Positions 45,334 to 55,817 of a stretch of DNA of 55,817 nucleotides are shown piece by piece. The translations under genes were made by a program, and so were the position numbers. The DNA comes from Pelomyxa schiedti (lineage: Eukaryota; Evosea; Pelobiontida; Pelomyxidae), in contig JAHLWZ010000671.1 in NCBI GenBank assembly GCA_020536535.1, forward strand, positions 4,175 to 59,991, in the 5' to 3' direction. The notes beneath the pieces were generated by a model. It ran no database searches and was not told the DNA's origin. It worked only from the letters and a program-made list of their open reading frames with translations. Positions within the stretch are counted from its first letter, which is position 1. Every line of letters begins with the position of its first letter.

Positions 45334-48300
45334 CTAGGAGGAGGAAATGGCTGTTGCTGATGTAGTTGACGGGGTTGTGGTAGAGGTAGATGACGATGAA
45401 GTGGTGTGGGGGGTGCAGGATGATGGAGTGCATTTATGACCACAACCAGCAGGGCACCGTGATGTCTTTGAAAACCACTCTGACAGGTGCTTGAGGTGGC
45501 CACCATGGCCGCAGCCTTGGCACCACAAGAATGCATTCCTTACCGGCTGATGGCTTTTTATTGGATTAGTTCTAGAGGCCAAGGGGATTATGGGATTGGG
45601 GGTGGGGGAGGGGGATTTTGATACCAAATTGAGCATAGGTCTCGTGACAGTTTGCATTCTGAGCACCATCCCCGTTTTGTGTGCCTTTTGCAGCTTGGGC
45701 ATGCACTCGGTATGGTTTGCTGTTTTGTTTCCAGTTTATTTTTTGAGTTGTGGGGAGGTTCTACCTGGTTGGAATATGCAACTGCAGTTCCGTACCTCAA
45801 ATGTGGGGCACATATTGTGGGAGAACAGTTGTGAATCACTTCATTTGCTTCCAAGATTAACTGATGGCGGCGCAGCAACTCTGTGAATTTGAAATAGACA
45901 TCAGAAGAAGCGAGGAAGAATCAAAACATACCTATGTAAGCAATTACCCATCGGGAAATGGTATCATTTGGTAAACTGAGTTGCTGCCCAAGAACAAGTG
46001 CAACCAGTGCACAAAGCTTCGATAATAGTAAGTTTCCCCTTCTTCAGTTGGTATAATACCTGCACTTCACCACTGTCTGCCATTTTCAGAAGAGTGCGTC
46101 TTACAATATCTTCCAACAGAGATGTCTGGAGTGCTGATATGCTTAGTAAGGAGTGGCAAGTTCTATTTATGTTTGGACGAAAAAATACCCCACCCCACTT
46201 GTTGGAAGACCAATCAAATCCGCTGTGGTCTTTAGAATATCTGGGATTACAAGAAAGCGAGGGCAAATTGAGGGAGGGAAGCGGCAGCAAGGGTGAAATA
46301 AGGTCCTTGTAGTAGTTAAAAAAAGATCCCCTAAAAGAATGTGATACCTCTTCAAGTAAATCGTCAACAGTGTCTTGAGTAGCGTGAAGGTTTGACGGAA
46401 CCGGAGGGTGAAGTGATGAGTCAAAGAGCTCTGTTGAGGGAAAAATGAGCAGTTAACTGCGCAAAGAGATGTCACCAACCAAGAGTCGTGCCGAGCTTGA
46501 GAGAGAGTTGTGATGGAACTTCAGGTGCCTCTTTTACGTGTGGAATGTATAATTTCCTTTCCACATCAAAAGCAACGCCAATGAAACTCCAAAGTTGACC
46601 ATGTTGATGAAGTCCCACACGTTTATACACCTACCGGAATGAGTAGGATTCCTCATCTTTTGAAAGGAACACCTTGGAGTTGTGTTTACATAAATCGCGT
46701 ATAGACGTGAGATGCTTCGTGATTCTGATGACACACTGTTGTGCGATTATAACAAAAAGAGGTATATCACCTAGGGTCACGTTGCTCTATGGAGAATGAA
46801 CAAAAGGAAGCAGAACTGTAAGACTCACCATAGATTTTTCCATGAGAAGTGCCCTGTTGAGTGAATCGTGATCTTTTTGTTGTGAAGAAGTGGATGAAAC
46901 CAGGAGTAATGTATTGGACATTGGGTTGGGTGCGGGAGGAGTAAACCCAGAAGTTGCCGGTGCAAATAGAGGTGGGACTGAAGTTGACAGAGTCTGGACG
47001 TTCAAAGCAAAAGAATTAGCTGTTGCAGCCGGTTCCCCCCGTGGGTGTGATATTGGGGGAGAAAACTGAGAGACACCGGAGCTGGAAGCCAACGAATTAA
47101 GAGAAAACTGCGCTGGAAGTGAGGCCGGAATCACAGCGCCGTCATTGATAGTATTGGTCGGATTTGAAGGGGATAGTGACTCAGGGGGGTGTTGCTTTGG
47201 TGCAGGTCGTGGCTTGAGTGGTGAGGGAAGCATAGACCCAAACTTTGTCACAGCAGAAGAAGTATCTTGTGTAGAATGGATAGGAGGAGGAGGGGGTGGT
47301 GGTGGGGGCGGCGGTGTAGGGTGGTCCGGAGTAGAGATGAGAGTATGTGCCCCAGATTTGAGGGACACAGAAGAACTATGTGGCAGTGGCAGCGGTTTCT
47401 GCTGGGTTGTAGGGAATTTTTTAAGAGAATGTTGGTGGAATGCAGCAGGTAATGGGTCAGAACATAAAGGGCAATTCGAACATGACACTGCTTCACAACG
47501 TGTGCATAAACACGCTGGGGAGGGTGGGCTTAAGACTTGTACAAAACGATCTGGAGAGGGTGGGGGAAGGAACTGGGATGCTGAGGGTGGTCCCACAATA
47601 GTATCCGGCTGTTGAGGTGGCTCTTTGGAATATGCAAGGATGTTGCCAGTGCACCACGCAAGGGCTACTTGCCTGCATAAAAGGGTTTTTTTTAGCTTTC
47701 TCATTCACAACAGAGTTGGATGTATTAATCATACCGTACGTGCTGCAATGGATAGTGAGCACTGCTGATTTTTTGGAGCTTTAATGTTAAATCTTTACTG
47801 CCTAACCAAAAGTGAGGGAAACAAAACACAAAGAAGGACAGGCACATGAAATGAGCATATCAGAGTCAAACCAGGTCATACTTGTTACAACGTCGCTGTG
47901 ACCTGCCATCCAAGCATATGGAATATACGGCCTTCTTGTATCCCTGATTGGAATTTGTAGTTGTGTTTATCTTCATCAGTGCAAGAAAGTGCAATATTTC
48001 ATCTACCAAACATGGATGCGCGAGTCCATCATGGACGAGGATGAACATATTTGGGTGCTGTACCCTTGCCGCCAAAGTATTGGACCAACATGGTGTGGGG
48101 TTTGAATTGTGTGGATGGGGAACTTGGAGTTTTGATCCAAGTTCCAAAGCTAGAACGGCATCAAAACAAAAAGAATATGCACGGTATCTCTACTTTGATA
48201 AGAGCATCGCCAGCTGTGGCAAATACTGATGGGGCTGCTGGATGCCAATCTACAGATACTACAAGTCTGTTGTGAGCTGTATAGGACCTGAGTGCCCCAG

Positions 48301-49964
48301 AATAACGGCGAATATCCCAAACCTGCCAAGTAATGAGTTTTCAGTGAACAAAAAAAAGACTCACCTGCACAACCCCTGTCTCAAAACCAGCAATAAGATA
48401 GTTGGTGTAGTGGGGAGAAAATGCGAGATCTCGAACAGCAGTTTGCTTTGGTTCAAAAATTACAACTCGATCTTTATATCTCAAATCCTGGAGGCACCAT
48501 TGGACACCATAACGGTCACTGAGACAATTTACCAAAATTTTGATGGTTCCTTCATTGCCACCAGACATCAGTGTTACTGGGTGCTCAGGATGCCACCGAA
48601 TGGCATTGACACTTCTGGAATGCTGAGGAATTGTGTCTGGAGAAAAAATAAAAACCAATAGGAAGAAGAATTAGGAAACAAACCTCTGGATGTGGAACCC
48701 AAGTCCCATATAACAATCTTGCCATTTGCAGAACCACTAGCAATGAGGTAATTGTTTTTTTTGTTCCATTGTGCACATTGTGCCGAAAATGCAAGCTTTG
48801 TGTGTCTAGCTCTCAAATTTTTTCTGGATTTGAGGCCTTCGATGGGATCAACTGAAACCAGGTTGAATACTAGGTACTTTTAGGTCAGTTTTGCATAGTT
48901 TGGTATTTTTAAGTAATAGTAGGAACCCAAAAAAAAAGTGTGTATTACTATATAAATACTCACAGTTGGAGGAGCTAACCATTTCTGCCAGCCACAACAC
49001 ACATTGTTTTGTCTGGTGATAAACTCACAGCAGTGAGAGACTCTCCTACTAGCAAACTAGATGCAAATTTTTCGGGGGCTGCAAGAACAACATGGTTATA
49101 AAGTATATGCGATCAATCAAAAGCCAAACCTTTCTCCTCAGATTGAAATTCCCTAATTTCCAAGTCAGGACTGTGTGAACAAATCTCCCCAACATTCACA
49201 CCCATATCCACCACCTGATCCTGCTGCACACCCCCCTGCCGTGACTCCTCCTGCGCCCCACCACCAATAATAGTATTAACAGCAGGCCCCAAGTAAGGCT
49301 GTGGCTGCAGATTCTGGTTCTGATTCTGTACCGGAAGGGACAGGGGAGGAGGCAGAAATAGAGGCAGAGGCAGCGAAAATGGCTCCTTGGGTCTCGGTTG
49401 CGGCTGCGTCTGCGGTTGTGTCTGTGTCTGTGGCTGCTCAGGTTGGGGCGGGCGGGGTGGCGAGAGCAAGGGCAGGGGCAGGAGCAGGGGGGGCTGCGTG
49501 GGGGTCACGCTGCGCGGTGGTGGGTAGTGCGACCTGGGCGTGTAGTTGCGGGACACGTACGTGGGCTCGTCGCGCCCGCTGGCCAGGCGGAACAGCGAGT
49601 CCACCGACGCCGACGTGCTCATGCGCTGCAGTGTGGGCGGGGGAGCCGCGGCCCCGTGGGCCGCGTGGAACTGCAGCGAAGGCGGCGGCCCCCGGGGGGG
49701 CGCGAGCCCCGGCGGCGAAGTGGTGCGGGCCAGCGCCAGCGACACGGGGGAGTGAGACGCGGACTCGGGGGAGGTGGCGGGCGACGCCGCAGCGGAGCTC
49801 GACGCGGAGGAGGGCCCCAGGAGCAGCAGCAGGGGGGCCGTGGGCGGCGGCGCCGTCCCGCCCGCAGGAGGTTGCCTGTCTCCGGCCCCTTGCAGCGGCA
49901 GGTTGATGTTGGAGGCAGAAGTGCGCAGCTGCGTACTCGCTGTGGGTGGTGCCTTGGTGTCCAT
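45334..49964 (-). CDS. WDR24: WDR24/Sea2-like GATOR2 (SEACAT) subunit
   Basis: The start is ATG 49964. The first exon (to about 49125) is GC-rich and encodes about 280 disordered Pro/Ser/Ala/Gln residues not found in animal WDR24. The WD40 propeller follows: SLTAVSLSPDKTMCVVAGRN, AQCAQWNKKNNYLIASGSA, GKIVIWDLGS, RSVNAIRWHPEHPVTLMSGG, WCLQDLRYKDRVVIFEPKQ, AVRDLAFSPHYTNYLIAGFE. The middle (47704-46800) is a second long Pro/Ser linker. The helical part contains IVRRTLLKMADSGEVQ and LVLGQQLSLPNDTISRWV, then RRHQLILEANEVIHNCS. The C-terminal zinc-binding RING-like domain, after removing an intron of about 70 bases, reads LCSICHQPVRNAFLWCQGCG then HGGHLKHLSEWF and SRCPAGCGHKC. It is nearly identical to animal WDR24 at its metal ligands. 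GATOR2 works at the lysosome or vacuole to keep TORC1 active when amino acids are present. Confidence is very high. Confidence 0.92.
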
Positions 49965-50361
49965 TGGACTTTTTTTCCTTCAGGTTTTAGGTGTTAGTGG
50001 AAAATACTTCACTGATGGATCCGTGGCGACGAGAAGGAAAATGACAGCGTTACGGTCCGTTGATTATTTTATTCAGCCACTTGTCTCTACGAAACCCAGA
50101 AGGACGCCGATGGAGGGAAGGGTTGTCCCTCAATGAGCAGAAGTGAATAGCCTCCTTTAAACTAGCTTGTCCAATAAGGATAATTTCCGTTTATTCAAGT
50201 ACATTCCCTATTTCCAATATTAAGACCTATAGTACAATGATGGCTTTGGAATTTGGGTAGCAATTTCCACTACATGCTCAGCAGTGGGTGTGACTGAAAT
50301 TTCGCCAAACTTCTTATTTGTTCCAGGACTTCATCTGGGAGTTGTCACTGCTCCCTGTCTC
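49965..50361. other. Intergenic region, 397 bases
   Basis: It lies upstream of WDR24 and downstream of the ankyrin gene's stop, so it should contain the WDR24 promoter and the 3' end of its neighbour. No convincing frame is visible. An AATAAA-like element (AATAAG) is near 50176 on the + strand, but nothing clear is seen on the minus strand. Confidence 0.35.
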
Positions 50362-52524
50362 TCAGTGGCAGTTGAATTCATCATGAACCGTATCTAATTC
50401 CTGTGCTGTGTTAAACAAACCAAAGGAATGGGGCCCTTCATCTATCAACTGGCCATTGTGCACCCACTCCTGTAAGTTCTTGTCACTGTGTATGGTTTGC
50501 TCGTACTGGTGCAACTTATCCTGGTTCTGGTTGCAGGAACCCAGTAAGACACTTGCTTCATCAAAACCAAAGTTAAGTACCAAGTCTCAGTATCACCAGT
50601 ATTCACAGTCACAACAACCCTCGCAAGTTAAGAGGTCTGCCAGTGCCAAACACCCATTGGATCCAATGGGGGTTGTTTTCCTTCTCCTCTCCTTTCTTCC
50701 CCTAACACTGTTATGGACTTTGCATGTGCACTGCGCTTTAGCGTTGAGCCTCGGCATCAGTTTTTCTCATCACTTTTTTTGAAAAGGTTTCTTCCTATCG
50801 ACAGGGCTTGGTGTGGGATAATCCACTACTGTTTGAGTTGCCAGTATGTGGACAGGTCTTTTTCTTGCGGTATGGAATCTTCCTATATTGGCGTTTTTTC
50901 ACCTTTTTTTTTTTTTTTGCACAGCCTGTGTGTGCAAAGTCATACCATGGGATATTTGTGACAACCTTGAAGTAAAAAGACTTCATCCCCAACATGAACT
51001 TGTAACTGCGCCTGGTTTCTACGGGTCTTCATATCGTTTTCAACATTGTTGATTTTTTTTTTATTTTGATACTTTTCCTGTTCTGCCTTGTTGAACATTA
51101 GAGGTGTAGTGCCGAAAACTATCATAGGTGTATTCCATGCTTATAGGCGTGCCAGACTTGGTTGAAGAGGAAATGTCTCCAAACAGCTGCGGATGAACTG
51201 CCTGGAGGCAGTGCCTTCAGCTCATCCAAGAATGCCTTGTTATCAATGAATTGATTGAAGTTTGCTTGAAAGTACCTCCTCCATGCCCACTGGTACTAGT
51301 GTCATAATTGTAAGTGCACTGAGTTTGGAAAGAGTCGGTCCACCAAAAGTTTTGAGTTGTACCAAATGTTTGCGCACGAGAGGAGTGCATAATTTTCCGT
51401 ATGCTGTCCAACCTGTGGAGCTTGAGGTTAATTGGCTTTCATTCCACTGTTCGTTAAAGAACCCACCATTGCTGTTGAAGGTGTTGGCCTGGACTCCGCG
51501 GTTCTCCAAATAAGTAAAAGCTTCCATCCAGCCCACAGCCCCAGCATAGTGTAAGCATGAGTCGTTATCCGTAGTTAGAGCCTGAACGTCCACATTAGCA
51601 TGCTCCACTAGATATTGCAGGATATCCATTCTCTTAGATTCCACAGCGTAGTGCAACAGCCTCAGGCCCACCGCACTCCTACTTTCCACATGAACATGCA
51701 CCACCTCGACCAGATACTGCACCAACGCCAAATTCTGCGATTCCACAGCATAGTGCAACGCACGCAAACCCCCACCAGCTTCCGTTTCCATCAACGTGGG
51801 GTCGTGCGCAGCAAACGCCTTGATCAGTTCCAAACGTCCTTTACGAGCCGCTTTATGCACGGGATTCAGCAACCCATTGGCGCTCGCCATCCTGGCGTCT
51901 GCTCCACATCGAAGAAGTGCTGTCACGAGGTGAAGGGCGTCAGCTTCGCGCCACAGAGACACCGCACATCGAAGAGGTGTCCACCCGTACGCATTGGGAA
52001 CCTACGTGGTTGTATTGTCATACCAATCTTGGTGAGTGGACTTTTGATTTTTGCGTGGGCACGGTTACGTTGACATAGGTCGTGTTGGCTTCAACTGTAT
52101 TTATGAGGTATGCAACTGTGCATCTGTATGGTGGATCAAAGGACTGGAGAAGGATCTGGGTGTTGCTTGCTGCCATGTATTGCTTTTTTTTGTGTACATC
52201 CAACTTGGTTGTTCTCTTCCGGCATTCAGATCTAAAAGAAACAAGGACAGGTCCAGCCGCAGCCGGTCTTGACTTTCCTCCTTCTGCCTGCATTTGCCCA
52301 GCGCATTGCCCACCCACTCCACTGGCCGCCTTCCCTCGTGCACAATCTTTAGTACCACCAGCAGCACCAGTGCAGCTGCTGGGACCTATCTGTAATGGTA
52401 ACCACTTGGTAACCCCTCACCATCACACAGCCTCCTTCTGAACTCTTCTTCACTGCTGCAGTTCACAGTCTCTGAACCAAGCACAGGCGAATTCGCAAGC
52501 GACGACGATTGGGGTGTTCCCCAT
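50362..52524 (-). CDS. Ankyrin repeat protein, 5' end uncertain
   Basis: The main exon (about 51997-51270) contains four or five ankyrin repeats: NAYGWTPLRCAVSLWREAD, NPVHKAARKGRLELIKAFAA, RALHYAVESQNLALVQYLVE, RLLHYAVESKRMDILQYLVE, DSCLHYAGAVGWMEAFTYLE. The TPLxxA/LHYA plus helix-turn-helix layout is typical of ankyrin. Downstream exons read DNKAFLDELKALPPGSSSAA (about 51230), a basic stretch with RFHTARKRPVHIL (about 50880), and a last exon ending DTVHDEFNCH with the stop at 50362. Upstream, a phase-compatible exon (about 52380-52025) joins HSPRL to VPNAYGW; the first ATG may be at 52524 (MGNTPIVVACEF), but no donor in the right phase was found. Ankyrin proteins mediate protein binding; the partner is unknown. 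Confidence 0.62.
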
Positions 52525-52802
52525 TGTGGCGAGGTGACTTCGCGTCGCTCTAGTTCTAAGTACGGTTCTAATCACTGGATTTCAGGACCCTGAGGGAGAT
52601 TCAGGCCACACCTAGAACTGATGCTCTCCCTTACTACACAAGTAAAACAACAACCATCAACACCCCAGCACACCCCACAGTGTGGTGGTCACTATCCAAA
52701 CCCAATCCACCTCAGCACACCCATCAAGTTTTTGTTTTGTTTTGTGAGGTCTTCTTGTTTCTTTGTTCCTGTTCACCTCCACTTGGTTTTTTTTTTTTTT
52801 TT

Positions 52803-55800
52803 TTAGGTGCTGTTGGCAAGTGTAATATTGTGGTCTGTGGAATTGGTGGATGATTGAAGTTGAGTTGTGACCAACATGGATATCTCGGCTTCATGCCGTT
52901 TGATTCTCACCATGCGGTTTAGTCTGGCGCGTTCCTGGGAATTCGTTAGGCAATGAACAAAACGCATTTGCTTTAGGGAAATGGAGGAAACCTCATCTGT
53001 CGGGAGAGGCCTAGTTGAGCCAATTGTGTGATAAAGAGGGTGAGCCTATTTTGGTGAGAGAGGGGATTGAGTGGAGACGGTTACTAACCTGTTGTTGAGT
53101 ATCATACATTTGTCTTTGAGGGTGGAGGGACTGGCTGAGTTTAGGATTTGGTGCTCTTGATTCCATAATAAGTTCTATTTTTGCATCCGTGGGCTTCGAT
53201 TCAAACTGTTGTAAGTGGGTTGATATTGTTGATGATCCGGCACTCGATTTTGTTGGTGTATGTACTTTTGGTTTGGGGAGAGCAGTCTGCCGCTGTGATG
53301 GGCTTTGGTGAGGGGTGTGCTGTGGGGTATGAAGCTTTTTCGGACTGTATTGTCTGCGCTCTTTGGGATGAGGAGAGAGTGATTCTTCACTGCTTCTCGG
53401 TCTTCTTGGTGCCTTTGGTTTTGGAGGTCTTTCCTCTTCCTCATATGTGGGAGGTCTTTCATCCTCCTCCTCACTAGAAAGTTCCTGTATAATGGGCTGT
53501 TCGTCACTTGGATGATCACTTTGCTGGTCACTTTGTTCTTCCCTGCCATGGATGAGAAGGAAAAATGAAGTTACATTAAGGAACCGCGGCGAAGTTAAAT
53601 CCGGTTCCACATTGTTTACTGTTTTGGTTAGTGCCTCCACTTTCTTGAGGAACTAGCTGGATGTAAGGTTCATTCTTATTTTGTTGTGGACTTAACACCT
53701 GTTCATTTCGTAACTTCATTCTTTGGGCATATTCTTGTGCATCAAGTCGCGGTGGCGTACTATGTTCAGGGGAATCTTCGTTGATTGTCTTTTTTTGGTT
53801 ATTTTTGATGATAGAAGCCCCCTCTACCATATTTTCTTCAGTTTCTTGGGAACTACTCAGACTTGGATTCCAGGTAAGGAGTAAAGCAGGTTGGTCATCT
53901 CCCAATGCACAAACACAGACTAGATCATCATATGGATGCCAGGACATGCACCCAACCACATCACCCACACCCAGTGTGTGTTTGAAGACTCTAATAGGTG
54001 ACCCAGTATCAGTTGCCCAAAACTGACTAGGTTTTCACCAGTTAGAACCAAAGTATAAAAGGTCTTGGTACATTTTCCCATCTTCGGCTCCTGATGCCAC
54101 GAAATGTGTGTCTGGACTCATGCATCCTCTGAGGGGATATGCCACGTTCAATAATCCTCCAATAACTCGCAATGGCTCATATAGGTGTGTGTCAACTAAT
54201 GCCAGAAGTCCACCATCCCGTCCACGTGTTTGTGCAAGCAGCAGGCATCTGGTATTTTCGTTGCCCACTTCCAAACGAGAAATTGACTGTCCTTGGCACG
54301 TACGTACAGTCTTCAATAGCGAGAGTGTGCAGTGGTTTTGGTTCCGTGGTGTTGTACTGCTGCCAAGTCTTAGGGAAACAATCCATATCAACATCAAACC
54401 AGCTCCATCACCTGATATCAAGCAGGCCCCATTCTACCCTTGAACTAAATAAGATACCACTGTGTAGACACAGGCTCATTGGTTTTTACATACATCTACA
54501 AAAGCAAGTGAGTTGATGTGTGAGGAGTGCCCTTCGACAACTTGCAGGAGGGTAGCATCTGGTATTGACCAAACCCTTAAATTGTTGTCAAAAGCACCTG
54601 TGATAACTGTCCTAAAGGACATTTGAGGAAGTACAATCGATGGAAGGGAACCTACCGGCTATCCTTGAATACTGCGCAATAGACAAAAACAGGATGATGC
54701 AGAGTGACTGAAGGTGTCGCAGTATGAGTTGGTGGGGTCCCTGGGGGTTTCTCCCACATGTGCGGTGACTGAAGTTCCCAAACCTGTGTGTACAATTGAT
54801 TAGCTTGTCTGGGGTTTCCAATACAACCTTGGCTGTCAAATCAGAAGATGCAGTTAGAATGCAAGAGTCATCATGAAGCCAAGAGATGTCGTGTGTTATA
54901 CTGTGGTGCCCTATTGCCAAGAAGTTCGAACAATTGCCGAAAGAAAAGGATCTTTATGTCAATACCAATGAAAGTTTGAATGCACTGCCATGTATGCACA
55001 TTGAATACTTTAACAGTGTACATTACAGGTTCTACACATACAACAGCAAGATAATGTCCACTGGGAGAGAATTGTGCCTGATGAGCTCCTCTATTGTTGT
55101 CAAACAAGATATCGAGACTTGAAGTACTTTTTTCCAGCGGTTAATCTCGATGCAATCATATTAGGTACATGAAAAGGTGCTTCAGGTGTCTTTTGCCACT
55201 ACATATGACACTCAGAAAGGATGTTTGGAACAGTAAACATACCCAAGGCTTTTTTACATGCTCGGGAATGGCAGGGACTTCAGGTTTATCGCCTTGTAGG
55301 AGGTCTTCATCCTCACTGCTATTCTCACGGTCCCCTGATTCAGTTCCTCGATCTTCATTGGAATTTGTTGATCTTTTTTTTCCTTGCGTTACATAATTGG
55401 TTTCCTCATGTTTTCATTTATCAGAGAATCTTCGTTGAGGCGTACTTGGTATTTTTCACAAGAAGATTTTGTGGTCGAGGTTGTTTCTTAGCACTCACAG
55501 TTACATATATTGTCGAAGGATATTTTATCTTTGAGGTGGGTGATGTTACCAAAAGATTACCACAAAGAGGGGAAAAAACCGGTTTTCCTTTCTTCCACAA
55601 CCAAAAAACGTTGGGGATATCCGCGACCTGAGCTGCTGGAACTGCAGTCTTCTGTGTATATTTATAAAGTTGCAATCTAGCCTGCATATCAAGTTATAAG
55701 AGTGGTAGAGTATGATAGTACCATCTTCTCTGTGTGCAGTCTATTGTTAATACCAACAGGAAGAAGGAATCCCCAGGCAATATCCATAAAACCTTGACTC

Positions 55801-55817
55801 ACAGTAGTGCTGGTTTT
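52803..55817 (-). CDS. AHI1: AHI1/Jouberin-like WD40 protein (N-terminus outside the window)
   Basis: The gene enters from the right edge and stops at 52803. The visible N-terminal part reads FMDIAWGFLLPVGINNRLHT and ARLQLYKYTQKTAVPAAQV, matching the region before the propeller, then an acidic linker and VPAIPEHVKKPW. The WD40 repeats follow: RGAHQAQFSPSGHYLAVVCV, VKVFNVHTWQCIQTF, HSITHDISWLHDDSCILTAS, LHHPVFVYCAVFKDSRTVIT, SSHINSLAF, ISGDGAGLMLIWI, VVGCMSWHPYDDLVCVCALG. The order and wording match Jouberin (AHI1), a cytosolic scaffold at the ciliary base and transition zone that interacts with the tectonic/B9 machinery and Rab8. The C-terminal 300 residues are disordered (RPPTYEEEERPPKPKAPRRP), with a last helix (MRFVHCLTNSQERARLNRM). 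The SH3 domain of the human protein is absent. Its presence implies that the organism builds a flagellum. Confidence 0.85.

Noticed and set aside
49301-49997. Three long + strand frames of about 200 codons
   Set aside because: Shadows of the GC-rich WDR24 first exon.
1-55817. tRNA genes, CRISPR arrays, transposons and viral insertions
   Set aside because: No cloverleaf, regular spacer array, transposase, reverse transcriptase or capsid frame was seen by eye. A tRNAscan-SE and RepeatMasker run would be needed to exclude small ones.

Overview
This window is eukaryotic nuclear DNA. Nearly every recognisable gene is broken by short introns, roughly 40-120 bases long, with GT..AG ends and a T-rich run before the acceptor. 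The proteins include an AHI1/Jouberin WD-repeat protein, a WDR24/Sea2 GATOR2 subunit, a calpain, a RUN/FYVE protein, a PEBP, two TKL-type kinases and plant-like leucine-rich repeats. AHI1 is normally a ciliary transition-zone protein, so I infer a flagellated unicellular eukaryote. A free-living amoebozoan (archamoeba-like) would fit the small introns, the membrane TKL kinase and the short LRR exons. The sequence alone does not prove this. Standard stop codons are used. I saw no rRNA, tRNA, CRISPR array or intact transposon.

Layout. 1-794 is an unresolved left edge, possibly the 3' end of a + strand gene. 1177-6138 (-) is a large unidentified helical-repeat protein. 6357-7595 (+) is a lysophosphatidate acyltransferase. 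7702-19667 (+) is a giant RUN / spectrin-like / FYVE protein, the most striking gene here. 19761-21183 (-) is an adenosine-deaminase-family enzyme. 21424-23593 (+) is an LRR surface protein. 23665-27558 (-) is a transmembrane receptor-like kinase. 27967-29303 (+) is a nicotinamide-riboside-kinase-like enzyme with a long N-terminal extension. 29430-30046 (+) is a small cupin. 30125-32463 (+) is a calpain. 32560-36133 (-) is a Pro-rich coiled-coil protein. 36395-37592 (+) is unrecognised. 37733-38567 (-) is a PEBP. 39179-41845 (+) is a soluble TKL kinase. 41886-43811 (-) is a coiled-coil protein. 44221-45150 (-) is a GT8 glycosyltransferase. 45334-49964 (-) is WDR24. 50362-52524 (-) is an ankyrin protein. 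52803-55817 (-) is AHI1, cut by the window edge.

The genes alternate between head-to-head and tail-to-tail, with intergenic gaps mostly under 400 bases. Several genes begin with a strongly GC-rich first coding exon of low complexity (Pro/Ser/Ala), while the rest of the gene is AT-richer. Genes in the window do not form one pathway. They do group loosely by theme: endosome and phosphoinositide trafficking (RUN/FYVE), TOR nutrient signalling (WDR24), the cilium (AHI1), membrane signalling (the two kinases and the LRR protein) and lipid or NAD metabolism (LPAAT, NRK).

All coordinates for multi-exon genes are gene spans from start codon to stop codon, with introns inside. Splice sites were read by eye.
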